NCBI GenBank assembly: GCA_027886185.1
Contig: WOAB01000055.1
Location: 542,501 to 606,500 of the forward strand
Source: Rheum nobile
Taxonomy: Eukaryota; Streptophyta; Magnoliopsida; Caryophyllales; Polygonaceae
DNA: 64,000 nt
Direction: 5' to 3'
The position numbers and the translations under genes are program-made. Under the pieces are notes generated by a model. It did not search any database, was not told the DNA's origin, and worked only from the letters and a program-made list of their open reading frames with translations. This document shows positions 45,922 to 56,544 of this stretch, piece by piece (the first letter of the stretch is position 1; each line of letters opens with the position of its first letter).

Positions 45922-46778
45922 CGAGTACGTGGATTAATTGAGGCTATTGATTACCATTCAAACAATGCAAGGAAGAAGGGCTTATATGGTTGGGTAGTCA
46001 CTGTTATTCTTGTGTTTGTTCTGTTGTTTTATATCAGTTGTGACTTGGGTGTGCATTAGTATGGCTCTTGGATTCTCTTGTTGTCATTTTGCAATCATAA
46101 TTTCGTGGCATGTACTATTTGTAATAGAGATTTTGAAATTTCATGTGACGCCTCAGGCCTACCCATGTGAAATTGAAAGTGGCCCATGTGAATTTGAAAG
46201 TGGATTGCATTTGTGAATATGGAATGCATGTGAATGAGGGGCCTACCCTCCTCCCCTCTTCTCCCTATATATATGTATGACTCTTTCATTTATTAGCTTC
46301 ATAACTTGGCTATCATCTCGTTCCCTCTTCTCCCATTTTCATAAATCATTTCTAGTTTCTTGTAGCTCCAATAGTTCACTATCATTCATGTATATATATT
46401 GGTTGTGGTTTACAATTGACTTTCACTTTAAGTTTTCGTGTTTCAAAATGGTGAGCTCAGAAGGGATCAAACCGGTTTGTTTCTTGATACGTCGAGAAAC
46501 AAAACAATCATTCACAAAGCAAAATGGCATAACAAACAACATGTAATTTTATTTTAATGTGCACCTTAATTAGGGATTTATAAGTGGTAATTTTGTTGGA
46601 ATAGAAAACATATGAAACCAATATCTAAAAACGATAAAACAACAACACATGAAGTGAACCAACAACATCCGGAAATCCTAAACCAACATCATAGGAAATG
46701 AAACCACATCATCAAACTCACACTACAATGCAACCTAATGTTACAACAAGTGAATTAACCCAAAGTTTAAATGCCAAA

Positions 46779-47462
46779 CTAGTACAACCACGATCTTCTG
46801 TTCTCCCAGATCTCATGTGTGATTGCGTTGCGAACGATACTCATGCCTTCGGGATCATTGTCTTCCCTATCATTTTCTCGGCCCCTAAATACTTCCTCAT
46901 CATCATCATCAAAAGAATCATTGAGTTTGTGTTTTAGTATGAAGTTGTGCAACCCAAAACACACAATGATGAAATCAATTTGATTGGTAATGCTATAGCA
47001 TGGCATCTGTGTCAGAATCTTCCATCTTTTCTTCAAGACACCAAGGAAACGCTCTATGGATCGTGTCCCTGGATCTTTGAAAACGCTCACAAAAGTTCTG
47101 ACTGTCATTGCTTGTGCAGTGATGGTAAGAATAATCCATACCTTCTATATAATGGTCATATTTTTGGAAGGCCGTAGCCCATACGTGCCCTTCAACTCAT
47201 CACACAAGGTTACGAAGACATGTTTTTCCATTCAAAATGCATTAAAACACCTTACATCTAACGGTGACTCTAAAATTTCCCTCATCCACTGATATCCCAT
47301 CAATTTTGAAGTAAAACAAGGGACTTTGTGGACGAAACTCATGTAATAAGCATCTTAAAGCCGTAACTGTGTCGTCAACAACAACTGTAGATGTGGGCCC
47401 CACTTTTGAATCTCCTCCAATTTCCTTAACTCAACCTTGTTTTTGTTTTGCTCTTCGTCCAT
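46779..47462 (-). pseudogene. PIF/Harbinger transposase, internally deleted
   Basis: Start MDEEQNKNKVELRKLEE at 47462. Further on, in another frame, MGYQWMREILESPLDVRCFN, a TGA, then MEKHVFVTLCDELKGTYGL and ESQ-like helix SQNFCERFQRSRDTI correspond to the N-terminal part of Harbinger (HARBI1-type) nucleases. Almost directly after this the sequence jumps to IERFLGVLKKRWKIL, TNQIDFIIVCFGLHNFILK, which is the C-terminal block. The section between, holding the first two catalytic Asp residues of the DDE triad, is gone (junction near 47060). The end near 46779 is acidic then basic. Several shifts and stops are present, so it is inactive. Confidence 0.78.
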
Positions 47463-47763
47463 GATTGTAACAATTAACGATTGCCTTATTAAACTAAAAT
47501 TAAAAGGAGTTCAAATATAATACATCATATAAGCTTAATAAAGTACACAAACACATCTGTCTAGAAAACTGAAACTGAAAAGCAATTCGGCGTACAACAT
47601 AACCCTACAACAAAACATATGAAACCAATATCTGAAAACGTTAAAACAACAACCCATGCGGTGACCAAACAACATCCAGAAATCCTAAACCAACATCATA
47701 TGAAATAAAACCACATCATCAAACCCACACTACAATTCATTTTGGCAGGCTAAGTCTCATAAT

Positions 47764-48813
47764 CTAATACTCGTGATTCAGCCAAGCAACCTTATCCTCA
47801 TTGTCTTCCATAATCATAAATATCTGACACCTCTCCTCCTTTGCTAGCTCTATAAGTGTATAGCACCAAACCTGGGATTTGCGCTCCATATGTCCTTCAG
47901 TAACTAGCCTCATCAACTCCTTAAACGCATCTTTAAATTCTGGCGTCTCACTAGCATAGTTTGAACTCTCAATATCACCCCTCATAAGGGACAACATCTG
48001 CCTATTGATTTCTCCAACCAATGACATATTTTCTTGGTATGCTAAAGCTGCATGTGTTTGCTTTTCTACGTCTCTTTTTAACATTTCCAGTGCCAAACTA
48101 GTGCTCTTTGCCTTAGAATGCAATAGAGGTATCACATGTTGGGAACTAGAGGTTAATATGTCCCCCTGAGTATTGTCCAACATTGCATCTTTCTCCATTT
48201 TCCGCTCCAGTGAATCATCTTAGTTCACTTCATCATCGACTTCCACAACTTCATTCATAGAGACCGGAACAGAATCTGGATCCATTGATGGTGCAACAAC
48301 ATTCTTTCTAGTTGCAACTATTTGGCCAAACACACCATCCCAAAGGTCACTCATCTCAATAGAGGGCGCTTTCTTTCTGAACTGGTAGAATGCCTCTTGC
48401 AAAATAAATGCATACAAATAGGAAAACAATTCAATATTATGATTAATGATATAATTTAGTACTTGTAGCTTAGTTAATTATATACATACTCCCTTTTGAA
48501 GTTCCCACCAAGCATCGTCAACCATGATCAATCCAGTCTCATGGTCCCACCTTGTACCAATGACCTTGTACCTTAAGTATGACCACATATTCCATTCTTT
48601 CTTAAGATGATTGAATTTGTTCTTTGTAGCTTTTACGGATACTTATGTTCCCTTTTTTCTTAAACTCCTCTACAAGGGTGGGCAAAGCAAATGTAGTACT
48701 ATAACCTTTGCTTGGAACCCCTTTATTATACTCAAAAAGGTAAAACAATCCTTATCGTTCCATATGACAATCTTCTCCTTCTCCTTTCCTTTTGCCTGAC
48801 TACTTTTCGACAT
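47764..48813 (-). pseudogene. Harbinger ORF1, Myb/SANT-like protein
   Basis: The ATG at 48813 opens MSKSSQAKGKEKEK and VIWNDKDCFTFL. The Myb/SANT-like core is seen further on as FNHLKKEWNMWSYLRYKVIG and TRWDHETGLIMVDDAWWEL. After an intron (about 48485-48405) comes EAFYQFRKKAPSIEMSDLWD and GVFGQIVAT, then a stop near 48220, then a helical tail (KDAMLDNTQGDILTSSSQ, LALEMLKRDVEKQTHAALAY) to 47764. In active PIF elements this protein binds DNA and helps the transposase enter the nucleus. Frame breaks before the core and the stop at 48220 make it a pseudogene. It reads toward the transposase gene. Confidence 0.7.
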
Positions 48814-49769
48814 CTAGTAGTTCATTACAATTTACAAGTGCAAATTATTAAGCAAACAATTCATCAAACAATTTACTATCAAAAAGCAACTCAGCAAACA
48901 AATTATACATATGTGATTTGACAGTAAAGCCAAGAAAGAATTATGTGCTACTGTACATAATAATTCGTTAAATAATTCAGATTTATGTGTGTTACTGTAC
49001 ATATAAAACTTGGGTTTCTACATAGCCAGCAAGGCACTAACAAAGCAGTAATGTTCACCTATAATATATAGAAAGCACTAGCAATATAACTATGTAGAAA
49101 GACATCATCCCTAAGGCACAAAAAATGGTGATAGCAATTTTAGATGAGCTTTACAAGGAACTGACAATCTTGCATTTGTGCAAACCAAATTATTTTCCTG
49201 TACTTGTCTATTATATTGAATTGCTCCTACACTTTGGTTTGCATTGTCTATTATATTGAATTGCTCCACCTAAATGCAGAATTTTCATTGATTTGTATTG
49301 GATTAAGCATAAAGCCTTCATAAATGGACAAATTCTACTGACAAAGAAGCCAAGCATAATTAGGGATGACAAATCATTTCATTTGATGGCAATTGTTTGT
49401 TTTGTATTCTTTGGATGCTCCAATTGCAAAACAAATTCAACCCTCCATTGGTACCTCCCAGTTGCTACAAATTCATGTGCTTGAATTATCAAATTCACTC
49501 CATTGGTATCTAAAGTTCAGTCATACCGACATGCCCATCTAAACTATGTTGAGCTCTGTCGTCGACTACTATCATGTACAGGGGAAGACAAACACAAAGG
49601 AGAAACTTTTTGGACAATAACTCAGTTTATGGGCATCTAATTGATTCTATAAACTTGCCATACTAAGGAGGAAATCAAGTTTATGGGCACCATTCGAACC
49701 AACACGAAGTAGCAGACTCAAGTTCATCATTCGAACCATAGGATCTGTACATTTAACTTAAAAAATCAT

Positions 49770-49935
49770 TAACGTTATACGAAGGAGGCTCGTGAGTGGT
49801 GTTTCTTCGGCGTCGGAGGCCAGTGAGTGGTGTTCGTCGACGTCGGAGGAGCATCCTTTGGAAGCGGCTCGTGGAAGGAGGCCGGTCGTGGAGGAAGAGA
49901 AATGCAAAGGCTGCTTGAGGCAAATGTGAGGATGC
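49770..49935 (-). other. GC-rich leader-like block near Harbinger right end
   Basis: GTGAGTGGTGTT(T/C)... units, CGGCGTCGGAGGCCAGTGAG and GTCGACGTCGGAGGAG, form a short direct repeat. On the minus strand it would lie upstream of ORF1 and may be its leader; no coding claim. Confidence 0.3.
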
Positions 49936-50919
49936 CCAACCCTAGAATTTACCCCTCAACATAACTCACATAAAATTAAATTAGGGGTATTTTTGTAGTT
50001 TTAAGCAAGAAAAATTAGTCTGGATAAGTCATCCATACCAAACAGACATTACTGCTTCAGTCCTTAGATTCAACTTCAGTCTCAGCTCCCAGCTTATAAC
50101 CTCAACATCAACCCAGTTCAGCCCCTACTTCAGCTTCAGCCCCAATAAGCCACAACCATACCGAACATACCCTAATAAAGGACACACCGACTGAACTTGA
50201 AGTTGGGCAGTCTTGACGCTTTGCTACATCAACAAGAATATGCGTCTTAAGAAAGAACAATGTAACTCTTTTCCTCCCCCTCGACTGCCCAAAGAAGTCA
50301 ATTTACCACCATATGTTTGTTCCAATGAAAGAATATATAATTCATTCAAAACACAGTGGTATAATCAAATGGCAAAAGCTGCAACTTCTGCCATCATGTT
50401 TGTTCCAATGAAAGAGACTCGTATAATCAAATGGCAAAAGTTGTGTCATGCCATAAGCATTTTTCAGCTTGTCAAAAGGTTTGAAGGAATAGCTTTGATT
50501 TGCACATAACATTAAGAAACACTTAATAAGGTAGAAACTCATGTATTGCTTTTGATCTATTAAACAACTCTCTTTGATAGATCCATACAAAGGCAAAGTC
50601 ACATGTATCCTATTGAATTCTATCTATAAACACATAAGATTGCTTCATGTATTGCTTCTTGGCTGAATTCCCAAATTATATCAGAGATGCCAAAATCAAA
50701 AAGCTTTATAGTAAGTTGCCACAATGCCCATATTGTTATCTACACAAAATTAAACTACACAGACATAGCCAAAATAAAGGTATGAACAAAAGGATAATTC
50801 CCCCATTATAGGTGAACTATTAGTCTTTTGAATTACTGCATTCTTTCATTTCATATCCTAAGATTTCAATTGACAAAAAGCAGAACTATGTTACCACCGA
50901 GAGATTTCTCATAGAGGAA

Positions 50920-51300
50920 ACAAGCCTCGAGGATGTGTTGCGAGTGATTGGCTTCCTCGAATGGGGATCAAAGTCGACCAAGAACAATGAGTTGTGACGG
51001 AGGCGGTTGAGAGATGCGAGGTTCTGAAGGCTGAAGCCCGCCGAGGCACCACCAACGTTGACGATGCGGCATTGTAACCTATAATCCTGGAGAAGACGAC
51101 GTGGTGCCGGTTGTTATGGATGTGGTGGTGGCTGCCGACGTCGTAGAACTCAACAATGGAGAAAGAGGTAGGAAGGCGAATAAGATTAGAGTTGAAGGTT
51201 GTGGAAAGAGTACGCGCGGAGACATAAAGGCAAGTCGGTGATGAGAATGAAGAATGGCAAGGTGTAAATACTATCCAACTTTCGATGTATTTAGGAAGAG
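50920..51300 (-). other. GC-richer block, possible gene fragment
   Basis: A minus-strand frame continues for 150 codons (50909-51361), but another minus frame (VNVGGASAGFSLQNLASLNR, then LFLVDFDPHSRKPI) looks more protein-like. Base composition differs from its AT-rich surroundings. I cannot assign a family. Confidence 0.25.
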
Positions 51301-51734
51301 TAAAAGAAAAAAGGGAAATTAAATTATAGAAAAAAGTAAATTCAGAAATTACCTTACACAATAAACAACTATCACATTAGTAATTAAGAACACTCTTCCA
51401 TTCTAAAAAAGGGACACATCACCAAACACACCAATTTATGCGTGTATTTCTAAAGGAATACAACTCTCTCATTTATTGTAGTTTGAATTTAAAAGAAAAA
51501 CACTTTGGTCTAATAGAACATTCTTGTCTTGACATGAGCCTTTATTTATAGGCTAATGGATACACATTGTTTTAAATAGCATACACTTAAATAGGAGAGT
51601 TAATATCAAAGTAACATAAAACTTAATATACTCCGTATTAGTGAACATTCAACATAATAAGTTCACATATTTACAATATTGTCCTATTTGTAGGATGCAG
51701 ATTTGGTGATAACTGTTCTTAAAATGAGAACTTC

Positions 51735-52545
51735 TCTTAAAATATGAACTGGTCCACGAGTTTGTGCAACAAGGTGCACAAGGGTGAGAAAGTGCACAAT
51801 GCACTTACAATTTGATGCACTCATTTTTCGTTTCACAATTGTGCACTACATTGGTGCACAAGCGGTCTCCCTCATTGACCCACCAGAGCTCCGTTGTTGA
51901 CCACTATTGACTGGCCGTTAACCGGTGTTGACCGACCCTTGACATGTCAGTGCACTAGTTTGTGCACCACTTTGGATGTGCACTATGTTATGAATACTTG
52001 TGCACCATATTGGAAATAAGTGTGCACCATTTAAATAAAATACAAGTGTACAATTAAATAAAATACAAGTGCACCATGTCATAAATAAATATGCACCACA
52101 TTACAAGTAATTGTGCACCCCAAGTCATGTTTTTGTGCACTGAGAAAGTTCATGTGTTTGTGCACTACTTAATAAAAATCGGGTGCACAATTCAACATAT
52201 TATGGTGCACATTTCAACAACCTTTGGTGCACAAACTCGTACAACTTGGTGCACAAACATTGTGCACTTCTCTTGTACTTGAAAAAAAAAACAAGTGCAC
52301 TACTCAATAAAATTTTGGTTCACAACTTCACATATTTTGGTGCACATTTCAACAAACTGTTAGTACACAAACTCATACAACTTGGTGCACAAATATTGTG
52401 CATTGTTATTGTACTTAGAGAGAAAAAAACAAGTGCACTACTCAATAAAATTCCGGTGGACAACTTCACATATTTTGGTGCACTTTTCAACAGACTTTGG
52501 TACACAAACTCGTATAACTTGGTGCACAGAACTTGTGCAATCTAA
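51735..52545. repeat. GTGCAC-rich tract 11
   Basis: Dense copies: AAGTGCACAATGC, TTTGTGCACCAC, ATGTGCACTATG, AAGTGCACCATG, CTTGGTGCACAAAC and TTTTGGTGCACATTTC. At 52180-52540 a unit of about 120 bases (AAGTGCACTACTCAATAAAA ... TGGTGCACATTTCAAC ... CTTGGTGCACAAA) is repeated about three times. It runs directly into the LINE fragment. Confidence 0.88.
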
Positions 52546-52547
52546 GA

Positions 52548-54030
52548 TTCACTGGGTTAAATGGAAACAACTTTGTATTCCTAAAATGAAGGTGGTATGG
52601 GGCTTAGGAACTTCGAGGATTTCAACCTGGCATTACTTGCCAAACAAATTTGGAGATTAATGGAGCATCCTGACTCTCTTGCTGGCCTCACCCTTAAGGC
52701 TAGATACTTCCCTCATGGCAATATCACTCAAGCTTCTCTGGGCTACAATCCTAGTTTTGTTTGGAGAAGCTTATTTCAAGGCATTTGGGTTATCCAAAAA
52801 GGATGCTTTTGGGAACTTGGGAATGGCCAGTTTGTCAGATTTTGGAATGATAAGTGGATCCCTCGTCCATACTCTTTCAGTCTCATCTCTCCTCACGTTC
52901 TCTCTAAAGCTAATTTGCTGGTTGCTGACCTCTTTGATTGGAGTTCTAATGACTGGAATTGGCAGGATCTTCACAACAGGCTGTCTAATATTGATCTTGA
53001 ATATGTTCAGAACCTGCAACTTATGTCTCCTTCAACTGTTGACATTAGAATATGGTTCTTTTCGAAGGATGGTTCATTTACTGTGAGGTCTTCCTACAAT
53101 TTCATTAAGTCTTCCTTTGACTCCCCTGTTGGCCCTTCTCATTCTATGTGTAGTATTGTTTCTTTGCTCTAGAGGAAGGCTTGTCATCTAGACACTATTC
53201 CTAAGGTCATGATTTTTTTGTGGAGGGCTCTTAAGAACTTTCTTCCTTGTATTCAGGTTCTCAAATTTAGAAAATTAATATTTTATGATGTTTGCACTTG
53301 TTGTGGTTGGAAAGCTTAATTTGTTCTATACATTCTCATGGGTTGCCCTTCTGCCATTGATTTTTAGAAACTCTTCCTCAGTTTCACAATATTCTTACAA
53401 TGAAATCTTCCTCTATGTGTGACTGGTGAGAGTTTATTGTGTCCTCAATTCCCTCTAGTGATCAAGCTTTGTGGGCTAGTTGTATTTGGATTCTGTTGTG
53501 GAATCGAAATTCTAGAATTTTTTCTTCAACGACTTGGGGTCCTTTGGAGTTACAACAGATGGTTCTTTCTCATCTTCCCTCTTCTTTTGTGAATCCTGGG
53601 TCCCTCTCTTCCTCTGCTTGTCTCTCTTCCACTTCTCCTTGTTCTCATCCATTGTCCCACAATGCTTGCTATCTCTTATGTGATGCTAGCTGCTCATCCA
53701 ATGGTATGGATGATGTTGGGTTCTTCATTTCTAGTTCTGCTGATTCTCTAATTGTTGTTGGGAGTAAGTCTTTAAAACCATCAACAACCATTGAAACACT
53801 TGAAGCGGGAGTTGTTCTTTTGGGGCTTTAGTTTGCATTGGATTTTGGCATCTCTCAGATTTGCATCAATTCCGACTGCAAAAGGCTTGTGGATGCTTGC
53901 AATTCGTCTTCTTCGCCTCCTAGAACAAATTTTGGACAATTTGTCTCTACGATTTGTAGTTTGTTTTGCTCTTTTTCTGTCTGTAAATTTAATTTTGTCC
54001 GTTCATGTATCTGGGTATTTTAAGAGTCGA
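52548..54030 (+). pseudogene. LINE reverse transcriptase C-terminal region, decayed
   Basis: Starts IHWVKWKQLCIPKMK, one base shift, then GLRNFEDFNLALLAKQIWRL and FVWRSLFQGIWVIQKGCFWE, GNGQFVRFWNDKWIPRPY: the region after the RT domain in plant LINEs. A zf-RVT domain follows (RKACHLDTIPKVMIFLWRAL, NFLPC, CTCCGW). Near 53760-54030 an RNase H (RVT_3 type) piece remains (FALDFGISQICINSDCKRLV, DACNSSSSPPRTNFGQFV). Stops at 53170, near 53320 and 53829 and shifts show long decay. The RT and endonuclease parts are missing; in their place stands GTGCAC tract 11. Confidence 0.75.
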
Positions 54031-54115
54031 ATCCTACTAATTTGATGAAGAAAATCACAATGGTGGACTTGAATTTGATCAATTCGAACAAAAAGAGTAC
54101 GAATACGGACAAATC

Positions 54116-54565
54116 TTCTATAAATATATAAAGTAGACTAATGGTGCAATTAATGCCCAATAAATATGAAAAATTATCTCTTATTTTTTGTTAATCTTTC
54201 ATTACAAACTAAATCATCTAATATAACTCAATGGTTAAAGACACTCTCATAATATAAGAGGTCTAGGGTTCAATCATTATTCTTAACAACTTTGTTTTTA
54301 CTATTTTATCTTTCATTATTTTTTTGTTTATATTAATTAGTTACTCAAATTTTTATATCTATCAATCTGTAAATATATAAATTAGACCTTTTGTCCATTA
54401 ATATGCCTCATAAATTTCATCTCATTTTATTTTTACATTCCACTATTAGTCAAATATTTTATTTTATCTCAATGGTTTAGTCAAGGGACTTCATAAAACA
54501 AAAAGTTGAAAGTTCAATTCTTCTTAAAAATAATTTGATTTTTGATATTTTTTCCTAAACCTAAG
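54116..54565 (+). repeat. duplicated element with tRNA-like boxes
   Basis: Two copies about 240 bases apart, each with TCTATAAATATATAAAGTAG-type start (54116; diverged at 54356), an AATGCCCAATAAAT or AATATGCCTCATAAAT segment, and a tRNA-like pair: TAACTCAATGGTTAAAG with GGTTCAATC (54217-54285) and TATCTCAATGGTTTAG with AGTTCAATTC (54458-54525). The start resembles one near 57768 and a weaker one near 58085. Possibly Helitron 5' ends with a SINE-derived piece. Confidence 0.45.
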
Positions 54566-54569
54566 GAGT

Positions 54570-56288
54570 ACTTATTTTTAAAAAAAAAAATTAGTCACTA
54601 AAATCTATAGTACTTGACAATTATCTCAATAAGTAAACCTAAAAGTAACATTAAAAAACCAGAAAAAAAAACAAACCTAAAAAGGAAATACGAATACATT
54701 TATTGTATTCTTCATGCCTAAGGAAACAATATGAGATTTCTACCAGATGATAGACAATTTGAGGTGGTTTGGTAAATGCAATTGAAAAATTCAAATCACA
54801 ATTATAATTTATATTTTTATTTGTTTTATGGTCTTCTCCATGCCTAGCTAAACAATTTCTTTTTTTACTACTCATAGGTACATTTAAAAATCAAAATCTC
54901 TATATAACATAAAAATACATAATTAAATGTAAAACAATATATCAAAATTAAGACATTACAAATCCAAATAACATAATTCGAATATAAAAAATTGTATCCA
55001 CTTGAGTACCAAAACAAATATTGTATCCACCTTATCAGGATTAAATTACAAATTATTTTAATGTAATAATTTAACTAATCACTTGAAAATTAAAATACTG
55101 CTTACCTCATTCAAGCTAAAACATGCCAATATAATCTTCATAAAACTCTCAAATCCACTACCAACATTCAACTTAAACACCTAATTTTAATGCATATATT
55201 GAATTTTTCATACTTATTGTAATGTTTTTTTCCATAACTCTAAACAACTACTTTTCAATTTTGACGTTACAAACCCAATTTAGTTCTACAACCCTTCAAT
55301 TGTTATTGTGTAAATCGTAATAATTTATAAAATTAAAATCAATGAATAGTCATCAACTATCAAATTCAATGTAGGGAGAAAACCAAGTTGATGGAAGATT
55401 ATTTGGCAGGATAAGTTTGTCGCAAATGTTATCTTTGAAATGTAACTGATTTGAAAAATGTGTAACATATTCCCCTATTAAATTGTCTGAAATAAATAAA
55501 AATTAATGTGTCACTTAAGAAAAAAATATTATCAATAAAAGTATACATTTTGGAAGAAGTAATTAAGAAGATGATTAGAACATGAAAACGTTACCATCGA
55601 ATTGCAACATTAAGAAATTGAAAAGTTTATTATACTATTTGGTGATATACTTAATTCAATGATAATTATGTCAACCATAGTAACGTTCGGGTCATTCAAA
55701 CTCACTTGGACATCAACTTTGACGGGAAAAAATATGTTTAAAAACGCTTGCATAGTCGTTCAAACTCACTTGCACATAGCTTCTATACGGAAATTCATTT
55801 CATTTTATAAGGAAATGAACTCATTTAAGATATTAGATTAAAACATTATTTCAATTTATAGTAATATTTTATTTTGTAACAATTGCATCTTCATTACATG
55901 TTTCTAATGTCAATTAATCACATTTAAATTATAGATCGTAACTTCTGCTTTTCATATTTCAAACTCATAATTGATTAGAGGTTGGTTTAATGTAGATGAA
56001 AAATGAATGTGACCATAAAGATAAACTTTACCTCTATATAAAGGTCATACATATACAAGACATCCAATCCCAAAAAATAAAAAATATCAATCCACATCTC
56101 CATTTTCTTATGATTTTCTTACACCTTATTCCTATAATTGCTTGAATTAGATTTTTATATGGTTAGTTTATTGATATCTATTTTATGAGTTGTAATTGAC
56201 ATTTTGTATGTTTTATTGTTCCCCATTTTCTGAATTGGAATTTGAATTGATATTTATGTACTTTTTTTTTGATATTTTGTTCAGTGGC
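54570..56288. other. AT-rich DNA, no gene seen
   Basis: Strongly AT-rich with short frames only (for example 54651-54875 minus, 55659-55841 plus). No domain, repeat border or RNA gene that I can support. Confidence 0.45.
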
Positions 56289-56304
56289 AAGTATAATCTC
56301 GATC

Positions 56305-56524
56305 GCCCCCACGGGCGTAGCTCAGTTGGTACTCGGCGTACAAAAGGGCTTTGAAAAACCTGGAGATGCGAGTTCGAGCTCCCGCGGCCGCAAGGTTGTT
56401 CTTAATGGAGCTGAGCTCTGCCTCCACGCGCTAGGAGGCCGCTAAGGTCACCGTGATTTAACCCCTCCCGGTGTTATGGGACAGGTACGTGGGGGGCGCC
56501 TCGGGTTAGCATATAACCCTTTTG
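56305..56524 (+). mobile_element. tRNA-derived SINE, TSD of 16 bp
   Basis: A GC-rich 220-base element in AT-rich DNA. Pol III A box GGGCGTAGCTCAGTTGG (56324 on) and B box GAGTTCGAGCTCCC (about 56368 on) form a tRNA-like head; a unique body follows and the 3' end is CCCTTTTG. The exact duplication AAGTATAATCTCGATC flanks it (56289-56304, 56525-56540). The T-rich 3' end is like Au-type plant SINEs; family name not certain. The insertion is recent, given the perfect duplication. Confidence 0.92.
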
Positions 56525-56544
56525 AAGTATAATCTCGATCTCTT

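Larger units (their letters stand above)
42173..50172 (-). mobile_element. PIF/Harbinger element, 8.0 kb, TSD TAA
   Basis: Ends GGGTATGTTCGACAT and, inverted, GGGTATGTTCGGTAT with 3-bp flanks TAA on both sides (42170-42172, 50173-50175), the PIF/Harbinger target. Both expected genes lie on the minus strand: Myb/SANT-like ORF1 (48813-47764) and a transposase (47462-46779). The transposase lost its catalytic core and both carry stops, so the element is dead. Its left half also holds a nested hAT MITE, LTR-like sequence, direct repeats and an unrelated plus-strand frame. CT-rich and GC-rich blocks near the two ends (42400-42600, 49790-49930) look like leader sequence. Confidence 0.85.

Noticed and set aside
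56305..56400. Functional tRNA gene
   Set aside because: A and B boxes are present but no cloverleaf fits and the unit has SINE length and a target duplication.
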